Shown here: in pieces, positions 9,457 through 17,979 of the stretch | How positions within the stretch are numbered: the stretch's first letter is position 1 | Layout of the letters: each line of letters begins with the position of its first letter | NCBI GenBank assembly: GCA_002168115.1 | Contig: NHCC01000021.1 | Span: 39,102-84,062, forward strand | Direction: 5' to 3' | Length of the DNA stretch: 44,961 nt | From: Rhodospirillaceae bacterium TMED23 | GTDB lineage: Bacteria; Pseudomonadota; Alphaproteobacteria; Rhodospirillales; UBA2165 | Translations under genes and position numbers: made by a program | Notes under the pieces: model-generated | What the model saw: only the letters and a program-made list of their open reading frames with translations | What the model was told of the DNA's origin: nothing | Databases searched by the model: none

Positions 9457-10458
9457 ATGAAGGGCTTAGTTATACACCAATTTGGAGATATTAATACCCA
9501 CCGAGTGGAGGATTTTGTCGATCCTATCGCAGGAGCTAATGATGTCATAATTGACGTTCATGCTATAGGTTTAAACTTTCCTGATACTCTTATGTTAAAA
9601 GGTAAATATCAAATGTGGCCGGAACGACCGTTCATTCCTGGAAGAGATGCAGCGGGGATTATTTCCTCCATAGGAGCAAATGTAACCGATTTTAAGATAG
9701 GTGATAGAGTATCTTGTCAAGTTTTATGGGGCGCGTTTGCTGAGAAAGTAAAAGCGCCTGAAACTAAGGTTTTTAAAATCCCAGATAAACTCAATTTTTC
9801 AACAGCTGCTGGGATGGTAACTACTTATAATACAGCCTATGTGGCAGTTTACGAGAGAGGTAACGTACAAGCCGGCGAGACCGTTTTAATAACTGGAGCC
9901 TCTGGTGGGGTAGGACTGGCTATGATAGAACTAGCTAAAGCTAAAGGTGCTATCGTAGTTGCTGGGGTTACTTCAAAAGAAAAAGGACAAATAGCGATTG
10001 CACATGGTGCCGATCACTGGATCGATCTCTCAGTTGAAAACCTTTATGATAATCTAAAAGAACAAGTTATAAATGCTATTGGCGAAAATCTTTGTGATGC
10101 AGTATTTGATGTAGTTGGAGGGAAAGTCTTTGATGCTTCGATGAGATGCTTAGCTTATCGAGGACGCATGGTGATAGTCGGTTTTGCTACCTTAGATATC
10201 TCTATGCCCAAGGGGCACCATATTTTACTAAAAAATATTTCAATAATTGGAGCCCCACTTGATATTAATTTTAAGAAGTCCATCAATGTTATTCACACCG
10301 GCGTGAGGACACTTTTTAAATTATGGGAAACAAATCAAATTAATCCTGCAGTTGCCACAATCATTCCACTTGAACAAATCACGCAAGCAATTGAAACAAT
10401 AGAGAATCGTTCGGCTAAAGGAAAAATTGTTGTTACAACTGATTCCATAAGATTATAA
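9457..10458 (+). CDS. NADPH:quinone oxidoreductase-like medium-chain dehydrogenase/reductase
   Basis: GLNFPDTLMLKGKYQ...PFIPGRDAAGII, VLITGASGGVGLAMIELAKAKGA Rossmann motif. Confidence 0.9.
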   Translation: MKGLVIHQFGDINTHRVEDFVDPIAGANDVIIDVHAIGLNFPDTLMLKGKYQMWPERPFIPGRDAAGIISSIGANVTDFKIGDRVSCQVLWGAFAEKVKAPETKVFKIPDKLNFSTAAGMVTTYNTAYVAVYERGNVQAGETVLITGASGGVGLAMIELAKAKGAIVVAGVTSKEKGQIAIAHGADHWIDLSVENLYDNLKEQVINAIGENLCDAVFDVVGGKVFDASMRCLAYRGRMVIVGFATLDISMPKGHHILLKNISIIGAPLDINFKKSINVIHTGVRTLFKLWETNQINPAVATIIPLEQITQAIETIENRSAKGKIVVTTDSIRL

Positions 10459-10484
10459 TTCGATAAAATCATCAAAACCAAAAC

Positions 10485-10946
10485 TCAGGTGCGAGAAAAA
10501 TCAATTTCACCACCGGGCAAAAGATATAGCACAATGGCAGTGCCTCCTGTCACTGTCGGTCGATGAGAGGAGCCAGGGCCATACACAACCCATCCAGCAG
10601 CGTGATTGTCGAATTTAGCATTACCCTCAATTGGCATAATTAAATCAATTTCCCCTCTTGGGTGAGCATGATGTGGCCCAACGATGTCAGTCATCACTAC
10701 AACGTCAACACTGAAACCATTAATGTCCTTAACCACCCTTCCATACTTAATTCCGCCATGTTCATTTTGACATAACCAACCTTGTTTGACCCCCGTTTCA
10801 CATGATATCTGGATTTTTTTAAATATTTCGGTTTCAAAGGAGTAATTGGAATTCAATTCAACCGCCAATGAATGGTCAAGTTTTTTATCATAAATGTCTA
10901 AGGTTAAATCACCCATCAACGCCTTAAAATCATCTTTAGTTTGCAC
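10485..10946 (-). CDS. DUF4863 family protein, 4-hydroxylaminobenzoate lyase (PnbB)-like
   Basis: GRVVKDINGFSVDVVVMTDIVGPHHAHPRGEIDLIMPIEGNAKFDNHAAGWVVYGPGSSHRPTVTGGTAIVLYLLPGGEIDF matches remembered DUF4863/PnbB consensus. Confidence 0.75.
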   Translation of the reverse strand: MQTKDDFKALMGDLTLDIYDKKLDHSLAVELNSNYSFETEIFKKIQISCETGVKQGWLCQNEHGGIKYGRVVKDINGFSVDVVVMTDIVGPHHAHPRGEIDLIMPIEGNAKFDNHAAGWVVYGPGSSHRPTVTGGTAIVLYLLPGGEIDFSRT

Positions 10947-10961
10947 GAACCTCTCCCTTAG

Positions 10962-11408
10962 TTAGTCATTACTTATCATTTGATATTTTTCAAGTTTTGA
11001 TCTCAGCTCGTGTGGTATGGGAATAGACTTAAAAGTCTTTGAGTTAACAAAACACGACACCTGTTTTACTTCAAAACAATGAACTTTTTTTTCGTTATAA
11101 CCATTTATCGAGTAATGGATCGAAGCATTCCCCATTTTCTCAATCTTTAGACTTATCTCAACAAAATCACCAGTCCTCAGGGGGTGAAAGAATTCACACC
11201 CCATTTTAACGGTCGGTGTATCTAGCTTTAAATCGCTTTGAAGAGACATCCAATTATGGCCTAAGATTTTAATTAACCACTCTTCTACCGTCTCGATCGC
11301 ATAATGAAAGATTCGAGGCGTGTAAATAACACCAGCTGGATCACTATCTCCCCATAAAACGCGACGACGACACATGAAAACATTAGCCATAAATTTTAAA
11401 TACCACAT
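10962..11408 (-). CDS. 4-hydroxybenzoyl-CoA thioesterase-like (4HBT/YbgC hotdog) protein
   Basis: RRRVLWGDSDPAGVIYTPRIFHYAIETVEEWL active-site signature; true start may be the internal Met at ~11390. Confidence 0.85.
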   Translation of the reverse strand: MWYLKFMANVFMCRRRVLWGDSDPAGVIYTPRIFHYAIETVEEWLIKILGHNWMSLQSDLKLDTPTVKMGCEFFHPLRTGDFVEISLKIEKMGNASIHYSINGYNEKKVHCFEVKQVSCFVNSKTFKSIPIPHELRSKLEKYQMISND

Positions 11409-11532
11409 TTATTTACTGATTTTTATAAGCTTAACTTATGACGAAATATGTTGAATGACGCAAGTTCCTCAAATATATTAAAAAAATATAATCTGAGTAC
11501 CAGTAACATAAGACGACTGAAGGAATAAAAAA

Positions 11533-13698
11533 ATGGATGGCGGAACTGCTATAGAACGCGTTAATCTGGGGGGAGAACGATCTTTTGTAAAAGAGATTGG
11601 CAAACTAACAATGGGTGCTGGAGAAGAATTCCATGGCGAGGGAATTTTGGCAGTAACTAAAGCATTGTTGCAGTCTGGAATATCTTATGTTGGAGGTTAT
11701 CCAGGAGCCCCGATGTCCCATCTAATCGATGTATTCGCGGAAGCAAGCAAAGAAATTTTGGAACCCATGGGTATTACTTATGAACAATCTGCTTCTGAAG
11801 CCGGTGCGGCTGCCCTTTTAAGCGCCTCAATTCACTATCCAATCAGAGGGGCTGTAACTTGGAAGTCTGTCGTTGGAACAAATGTAGCATCAGATGCCTT
11901 ATCTAATTTAGCCTCAACAGGTGTAACAGGAGGATCGTTAATAATTCTTGGCGATGATTACGGTGAAGGCTCAAGCATCATGCAAGAACGCACCTACACC
12001 TTCGCAATGAAATCTTCAATACCGCTTGTTGATCCCAGATATGATATGGAAAGACTAGTAGATCTAACCGAACATTGTTTTGGTATTTCAGAAGCTTCTA
12101 ACATGCCAGTATTTCTAAATATGAGAATTAGGGCATGCCACCTAACGGGCAGTTTTATTACAAAAGAAAATAAAATAGCCCAATTCAATACTAATAATCC
12201 AGTTCCTGAACAGCGCTACGATGTTAATAAAATAGTACTCCCTCCTCAGTCTTATCATCATGAAAAAGCTAAATTTGATCAACGTCTTCCAGCCGCTGTA
12301 GCATATTCAAAAGAAAACTCGATAAATGAAATTTTCTCGGGCAATAATGAGAAATATGGCATCATTACCCAAGGTGGAACATATAACGTAGTTATGAGGG
12401 CTCTCAGCCGTCTTGGCGCTGCTGATGCATTTGGTAATACTGATATTCCAGTCTACTGTTTAAATCTTGTTTATCCTCTCATTGAAGACGAAATTATTGA
12501 TTTTGTTAAAGATAAAGATAGTATTCTAATAGTTGAAGAAGGAAACCCCAATTACATAGAAACTCAAATTGCAACGATTATTCATGCACAAGGCTTGGAT
12601 TGCCGCGTCCATGGCAAAGGCATGCTGCCAATGGCAGGTGAATATGTTTCTAACGTTGTGAGAGAGGGCGTTGCACAATATTTAGCTGAAGAGGCAAGCG
12701 GTGCTACTGGTGAATTAGCCCTTGAAAAAAATAGTATAATTAATTCGAATACACACAAAGCACAAGAATACCTTCCAGAACCGATGCCCGTACGTCCTCC
12801 ATCATTTTGTACAGGATGCCCTGAGAGACCGATTATGGCTGCATTGAAAATACTGATGAAAGAACGAGGGAAATTTCATATTTCTATGGATATCGGGTGC
12901 AATTTATTTGGATCTCTCCCCCCGTTCAACGTGGGAAATACGGTTCTAGGATATGGACTTAGTCTTGCGAGTAGCGGCGCTGTAGGTCCAGCATTAGGCC
13001 AATCAAATGTTGCAATCATGGGTGATGGTGGTTTTTGGCATAATGGATTTACTACCGGGATTATAAACGCAAAGTGGAATAAATATGATTCGGTTCTTGT
13101 CATTCTAGATAATGGATATGCCGCCGCGACCGGACATCACAAATTACCATCTACCGGCATGACCCCAAAGGGAACGCCCTCCCTTCTATCGATAGAAAAA
13201 GCTTTACGAGGCGTAGGTGTTGAGTGGATTAAACATGTTGACTCCTATAGTTTGGAGGAAACGATCAATGTTCTGCGAGAGGCTATGGATGCTAAGGATA
13301 AAGGTCTTCGCGTTGTAATTTCTAACAAAGAGTGCATGCTTGCATTACAAAGGCGAGAGAAACCTGCGAAAGCGGCAGCATTAAAGGCTGGCCAAACGGT
13401 AATTAAGGAAAAGTTTGGAGTTGACGAAGAAGTTTGCACCGGAGATCATTCTTGTATGAGATTAAGTGGATGTCCTTCTTTAACTCTGAAAAAAAGTAAT
13501 GATCCATTAAAGGAAACACCAACAGCGCATGTAGACGAAACTTGCGTTGCATGCGGTAATTGTGGCGAAGTGGCTCACGCCGCTCAACTTTGTCCATCTT
13601 TTTTTAAAGCGCAAGCTGTTCAAAACCCAAGTATGGTTAGAAAATTAAGTTCGAAAATAAATCGAGCTATGCTCTCAATGCTTGGAGCACAATCATGA
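11533..13698 (+). CDS. iorA: indolepyruvate:ferredoxin oxidoreductase alpha-like subunit (TPP-dependent, C-terminal Fe-S motifs)
   Basis: GGYPGAPMSHLIDVF, YEQSASEAGAAALL, FCTGCPERPIMAALK, IMGDGGFWHNG...NGYAAATGHH, C-terminal CTGDHSCMRLSGCPS and CVACGNCGEVAHAAQLCP. Confidence 0.9.
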   Translation: MDGGTAIERVNLGGERSFVKEIGKLTMGAGEEFHGEGILAVTKALLQSGISYVGGYPGAPMSHLIDVFAEASKEILEPMGITYEQSASEAGAAALLSASIHYPIRGAVTWKSVVGTNVASDALSNLASTGVTGGSLIILGDDYGEGSSIMQERTYTFAMKSSIPLVDPRYDMERLVDLTEHCFGISEASNMPVFLNMRIRACHLTGSFITKENKIAQFNTNNPVPEQRYDVNKIVLPPQSYHHEKAKFDQRLPAAVAYSKENSINEIFSGNNEKYGIITQGGTYNVVMRALSRLGAADAFGNTDIPVYCLNLVYPLIEDEIIDFVKDKDSILIVEEGNPNYIETQIATIIHAQGLDCRVHGKGMLPMAGEYVSNVVREGVAQYLAEEASGATGELALEKNSIINSNTHKAQEYLPEPMPVRPPSFCTGCPERPIMAALKILMKERGKFHISMDIGCNLFGSLPPFNVGNTVLGYGLSLASSGAVGPALGQSNVAIMGDGGFWHNGFTTGIINAKWNKYDSVLVILDNGYAAATGHHKLPSTGMTPKGTPSLLSIEKALRGVGVEWIKHVDSYSLEETINVLREAMDAKDKGLRVVISNKECMLALQRREKPAKAAALKAGQTVIKEKFGVDEEVCTGDHSCMRLSGCPSLTLKKSNDPLKETPTAHVDETCVACGNCGEVAHAAQLCPSFFKAQAVQNPSMVRKLSSKINRAMLSMLGAQS

Positions 13699-15146
13699 AT
13701 AAAGTTAACAAAATTAAGTCTAACGTTCGGCCTATATGTATTTTAGTTGGTGCACTTGGCGGACAAGGTGGTGGTGTATTAGTAGATTGGTTGGTAGATG
13801 CCGCGCGAAAAGCCGGCTATCATGCTCAAGGCACATCAACACCAGGCGTGGCTCAAAGAACGGGTGCAACCACCTACTATTTTGAACTCTTTCCAGAGAA
13901 AAATCTCCAGAAAACCCCAATTTTCACATTCTTCCCTGGCTCAGATGATTTAGACTTAATGGTAGCGATGGAGCCAACTGAGGCTGGTCGAGCCATTGAA
14001 AGAGGATTTGTAACAAAATTCACAACCGTTATTTCAGCAACTGACAGAGTATACTCAACAGCGGAAAAGGTGTCTGCAGGAGATGGGCGAATTAATATTG
14101 TTCCTGTTGTTGATGCTATTCAGAAGGCTTCAAAAAAACTAGTTCAGTTGGATCTAACAGCCCTCTCTAAAGGAACTAATGCGCGCGGCAACGCTATTGT
14201 TCTGGGAGCAATAATCGGAAGCGGCATCCTCCCATTAACAAAGGATGAGTGTCGAGACTCAATAAAATCAAAAAATGTTGCCGTAGAAAGTAATCTAGCG
14301 GGCTTTGAAATTGGTTTAAAAGCGATACAAAATAACAATTCAGTCAACTCATCTGACCCAGACCTAATTTTCGAAAAAGCTCCCTCAGCGTTCGACGAGA
14401 AAATTACATTATTTCCAGAGAATGCTCATCTGATAATTTCCCATGGAATAAATCGGCTCATTGATTACCAAAACTCAGATTATGCCAATTTTTATCTTGA
14501 ACGGTTAAAAAAAATACACAATGCGACCAACTCTTCAGACGGCAAATTAGTCTCTGAAGTTGCACGCCATCTTGCGCGTTGGATGAGTTTTGAGGATGTA
14601 ATCCGAGTTGCTCAATTAAAAACTAGGCCGGGTCGATTAGCGCGCATAAGGAAAGACTTAAATATTAACGATCAAATTCCACTTAAGGTAACAGATTATT
14701 TTAAACCGGGAAGAGAAGAATTCATGGGAATGTTGCCAAAATCAATCAGTTGGCTCATCCCTAATGTAGGAAAATTAAAAAAGGGGAAAGGCATCTCTCT
14801 TCACTTACCAACAGGGTCTGCTTTTGGATATGGAATGTTAAAAATTCTATCTTCTTTTAGACCCTTTAGGGCAAAAAGCACTCAATATAAAGAAGAGCAG
14901 AAAATAATTGAACTTTGGTTAGCCGCAATTACTGCTTCAGCGAACGTTAATGAAGATTTAGCCTGTCAGACTGCCGCACTTGCAATTTTAGCCCGCGGTT
15001 ATGGACCTGTTCGAAAATCCGGACTTGATAAACTAATATCCCTTTTTAACGACTGGGACGCACGATTAGAAAGTGATAAAAACGGCTTGAGTATAGAAGT
15101 TGACCAACATATTTTATTGGCTCACTCTAATCCCGATGCCACATAA
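13695..15146 (+). CDS. iorB: indolepyruvate:ferredoxin oxidoreductase beta-like subunit with C-terminal DUF6537-like extension
   Basis: GALGGQGGGVLVDWLVDAARKAGYHAQGTSTPGVAQRTGATTYYFE gamma-domain signature; C-terminal region resembling DUF6537; ATGA overlap with upstream gene. Confidence 0.85.
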   Translation: MNKVNKIKSNVRPICILVGALGGQGGGVLVDWLVDAARKAGYHAQGTSTPGVAQRTGATTYYFELFPEKNLQKTPIFTFFPGSDDLDLMVAMEPTEAGRAIERGFVTKFTTVISATDRVYSTAEKVSAGDGRINIVPVVDAIQKASKKLVQLDLTALSKGTNARGNAIVLGAIIGSGILPLTKDECRDSIKSKNVAVESNLAGFEIGLKAIQNNNSVNSSDPDLIFEKAPSAFDEKITLFPENAHLIISHGINRLIDYQNSDYANFYLERLKKIHNATNSSDGKLVSEVARHLARWMSFEDVIRVAQLKTRPGRLARIRKDLNINDQIPLKVTDYFKPGREEFMGMLPKSISWLIPNVGKLKKGKGISLHLPTGSAFGYGMLKILSSFRPFRAKSTQYKEEQKIIELWLAAITASANVNEDLACQTAALAILARGYGPVRKSGLDKLISLFNDWDARLESDKNGLSIEVDQHILLAHSNPDAT

Positions 15147-15169
15147 TCACAAGACTTAGGAAATTTAAT

Positions 15170-15670
15170 ATGTCTGACAAACGAGCTAAAACTCACCTAC
15201 ACTGCACCGTTAATGGTAAAGAACGTGATAATTTTGTAGCCGATAATATGCTATTAGCTGACTATCTTAGAGAAGAATTAGCATTAACAGGAACTAAAAT
15301 TGGGTGCGATGGCGGAGAATGTGGATGCTGTACGGTCCTAATTGATGGAAACCCTCAACATGCTTGTTTAAGGCTCGCCGCTACTTGTCAGGAATTGGAG
15401 ATTGAGACCATCGAAGCCATATCAAATCAAAGCAGAATGTCCGCGATACAAAGAGGGTTCCATGAAAAACTAGGTACCCAATGCGGATTTTGTACTCCTG
15501 GTATGATTATGGCAGCTGAAGCACTATTACGTAAAAACCCTGACCCAACGATAGATGAAATTCGGAGCGGTCTAGCCGCAAATATATGCCGATGTACCGG
15601 ATATATTAAAATAATAGAGTCAGTCCAATTTGCTGTAAATGAAATGAAATTAGAGAGTACGCAAAAATGA
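15170..15670 (+). CDS. hcrC: 4-hydroxybenzoyl-CoA reductase-like gamma subunit, [2Fe-2S] protein of XDH family
   Basis: GTKIGCDGGECGCCTVLIDG and CGFCTPGMIMAAEALL...ANICRCTGY motifs. Confidence 0.85.
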   Translation: MSDKRAKTHLHCTVNGKERDNFVADNMLLADYLREELALTGTKIGCDGGECGCCTVLIDGNPQHACLRLAATCQELEIETIEAISNQSRMSAIQRGFHEKLGTQCGFCTPGMIMAAEALLRKNPDPTIDEIRSGLAANICRCTGYIKIIESVQFAVNEMKLESTQK

Positions 15671-17979
15671 ATGAGATCAAGCCAACATCATCAATAGGAA
15701 TTCCAAAACCCCTCGTCGATGGTCCAGAGAAGGTGACTGGTAAAGCTCGTTATTCAGCGGATTTTATTCCTTCAGACTGTCTTGTAGGTCGAATATTTAG
15801 AAGTCCAGTTTCGCATGCGGAAATTATGGAAGTCGACATATCGGATGCACTGTCGTTACCCGGCGTCAAAGCGGTAATTACAGGTGAGGAGACGGATGAA
15901 CCTTATGGCGTTCTTCCGATAGCACGCTTTGAATATCCAATGGCACGCGATAAAGTTAGATACAAAGGTGAACCCGTTGCCTGTGTTGCTGCCGTCGATG
16001 TTGAGACGGCTCAAAAAGCGATTGATCTGATTAAATTTAAGTATAAAGAGTTACCTGCATATTATACCTCTCAGGACGCTATGGCGGAAGGTGCAGTCAA
16101 TTTGCATGATCACAGGCCGGGTAACGTAGAACGTGATGTGGATTTTGATCTAGGCGATACAGACAATGGCCTCACGGAGGCAGACCTAATAATGGAAGAA
16201 AAATATAATTGTGCTGAAATTGCTCAGGTACAAAGTGAACCTCATGCAGCGATTGCAGAATATGATTCGACTAGAGAGTTCTTAACTGTGCACGCAAGCA
16301 CTCAGGTTCCCTACTATGGACATAAAATGCTAGCTAAAGTCCTCAAAATGAAAGAGAGCCAAATTAGAATGATCAAACCTTTCGTGGGGGGAGGATTTGG
16401 TTGTAGAACTGAATGTTTAAATATTGAATTAATTTGTGCATTAGTCGCACGAGCCGCCAAAGGAACGGTTAGGATCGTTGCGAGCCGCGAAGAAACATTT
16501 ATTACTCATCGAGGCAGGCCCGAAACAGACGTGGAAATGAAGATAGGGGTTAAAAATGATGGGACAATAACCGCGGTAGACTTTAAAGCAATTCAGCGCG
16601 GCGGTGCCTACAGCGGATATGGTGTAGTAACTATCTTATATTCTGGTGGTTTAATGTTTGGTTTATATGATCTGCCCGCCGTGCGCTATCGGGGATTACG
16701 TATTTTAACAAATACACCTCCACCAGGTGCAATGCGAGGTCATGGTATAACAGATGTCAGATACGCTTTTGAAAATTTACTCGATAAAGTTGCCAATAAA
16801 CTAGGCGTTGATCCAATTGAAATCAGGCGAAAAAACTTATTAGAGGGTCCCAAATACGAGACCCTAAATGAGATGTTCATTAACTCTTACGGATTACCTG
16901 AGTGTTTAGATTGGGTTGAGGAAAAGAGTGGTTGGAAAAGTAGAAAAGGTAATTTAGGACCAAACAGAGGTTTGGGAATAGCCTGTGCCCATTATCCGAG
17001 TGGCGCATCAAAGCCTGTTAATTGGACTGGAGAACCTCATGCTACGATACACTTAAAATTAGATTGGGACGCTTCAATTACTGTACTTACAGGTGCTCCC
17101 GAAATTGGACAAGGCTCGACTACGATGGCCACTCAGTGTGCTGCAGAGGTCTTGGGATTAGATATGTCTCGTTTTCAAAGTTTGACAAGTGATAGCAAAC
17201 TAACACCAAAAGATAATGGCTCCTACTCGTCGCGCGTAACCTACATGGTTGGCAATGCATCCATCGATGCGGCTAAAAACTTAAAAAACATATTAATTGA
17301 AGCTGCAGCTCGAAAGCTCGAAGTAAAACCTGAGGATATTGAGTGTCTTGGAGAAGTATATCGAGCAGGTTCGCAAGATGAGGGGCTTTCATTTCCTGAG
17401 GTGGTTCAGGCAGCTTTAGAAGGCACTGGAACAATAACCGTTAAAGGTAATTTTGACACTCTTCCAGAGTCATGGGGCACAAAAAAGTATCGCGGAGGAG
17501 CCATAAGTGGAAGTATGGCTTATGCTTACGCAGCTCAAGTTGTTGAGGTCAGTGTTGATCCAGATACAGCAGAAATTACTGTCGAAAAGGTTTGGGCTGC
17601 TCAAGATGTTGGAAAGGCTTTAAATCCACTCGCCGTCGAAGGCCAAATCGAAGGTTCGGTTTGGATGGGAATGGGACAAGCTATTTCTGAAGGTACCAAA
17701 TATGTAAATGGTCTAGGAATTACAAACAACATGCTTGATTATCGAGTACCAACAATAATAGAGTCTCCTCCAATTGATGTTGGCATTATTGAAAGTGTTG
17801 ACCCCCATGGGCCCTTCGGAGCAAAAGAAGCTGGAGAGACATCACTTGTAGCATTTATACCCGCCTTAACCAATGCAATCGCAGATGCTGTTGGCGTTAG
17901 ACCTCTTGACTTACCTGTAACATCGGACCATTTACTTGAACTTATGGAAAACTATAAGACCAGAGAGGCTGCTGAATAA
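15667..17979 (+). CDS. hcrA: 4-hydroxybenzoyl-CoA reductase-like alpha subunit, molybdopterin-binding
   Basis: XDH-family large-subunit motifs GGGFGCRTE, TPPPGAMRGHG, GAPEIGQGS, HGPFGAKEAGE; ATGA-coupled to 2Fe-2S subunit and followed by HcrB-like subunit. Confidence 0.85.
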   Translation: MNEIKPTSSIGIPKPLVDGPEKVTGKARYSADFIPSDCLVGRIFRSPVSHAEIMEVDISDALSLPGVKAVITGEETDEPYGVLPIARFEYPMARDKVRYKGEPVACVAAVDVETAQKAIDLIKFKYKELPAYYTSQDAMAEGAVNLHDHRPGNVERDVDFDLGDTDNGLTEADLIMEEKYNCAEIAQVQSEPHAAIAEYDSTREFLTVHASTQVPYYGHKMLAKVLKMKESQIRMIKPFVGGGFGCRTECLNIELICALVARAAKGTVRIVASREETFITHRGRPETDVEMKIGVKNDGTITAVDFKAIQRGGAYSGYGVVTILYSGGLMFGLYDLPAVRYRGLRILTNTPPPGAMRGHGITDVRYAFENLLDKVANKLGVDPIEIRRKNLLEGPKYETLNEMFINSYGLPECLDWVEEKSGWKSRKGNLGPNRGLGIACAHYPSGASKPVNWTGEPHATIHLKLDWDASITVLTGAPEIGQGSTTMATQCAAEVLGLDMSRFQSLTSDSKLTPKDNGSYSSRVTYMVGNASIDAAKNLKNILIEAAARKLEVKPEDIECLGEVYRAGSQDEGLSFPEVVQAALEGTGTITVKGNFDTLPESWGTKKYRGGAISGSMAYAYAAQVVEVSVDPDTAEITVEKVWAAQDVGKALNPLAVEGQIEGSVWMGMGQAISEGTKYVNGLGITNNMLDYRVPTIIESPPIDVGIIESVDPHGPFGAKEAGETSLVAFIPALTNAIADAVGVRPLDLPVTSDHLLELMENYKTREAAE

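Noticed and set aside
11480-11500. TATATT-AATATA inverted repeat upstream of iorA
   Set aside because: Low-complexity A/T dyad expected by chance in this AT-rich sequence.
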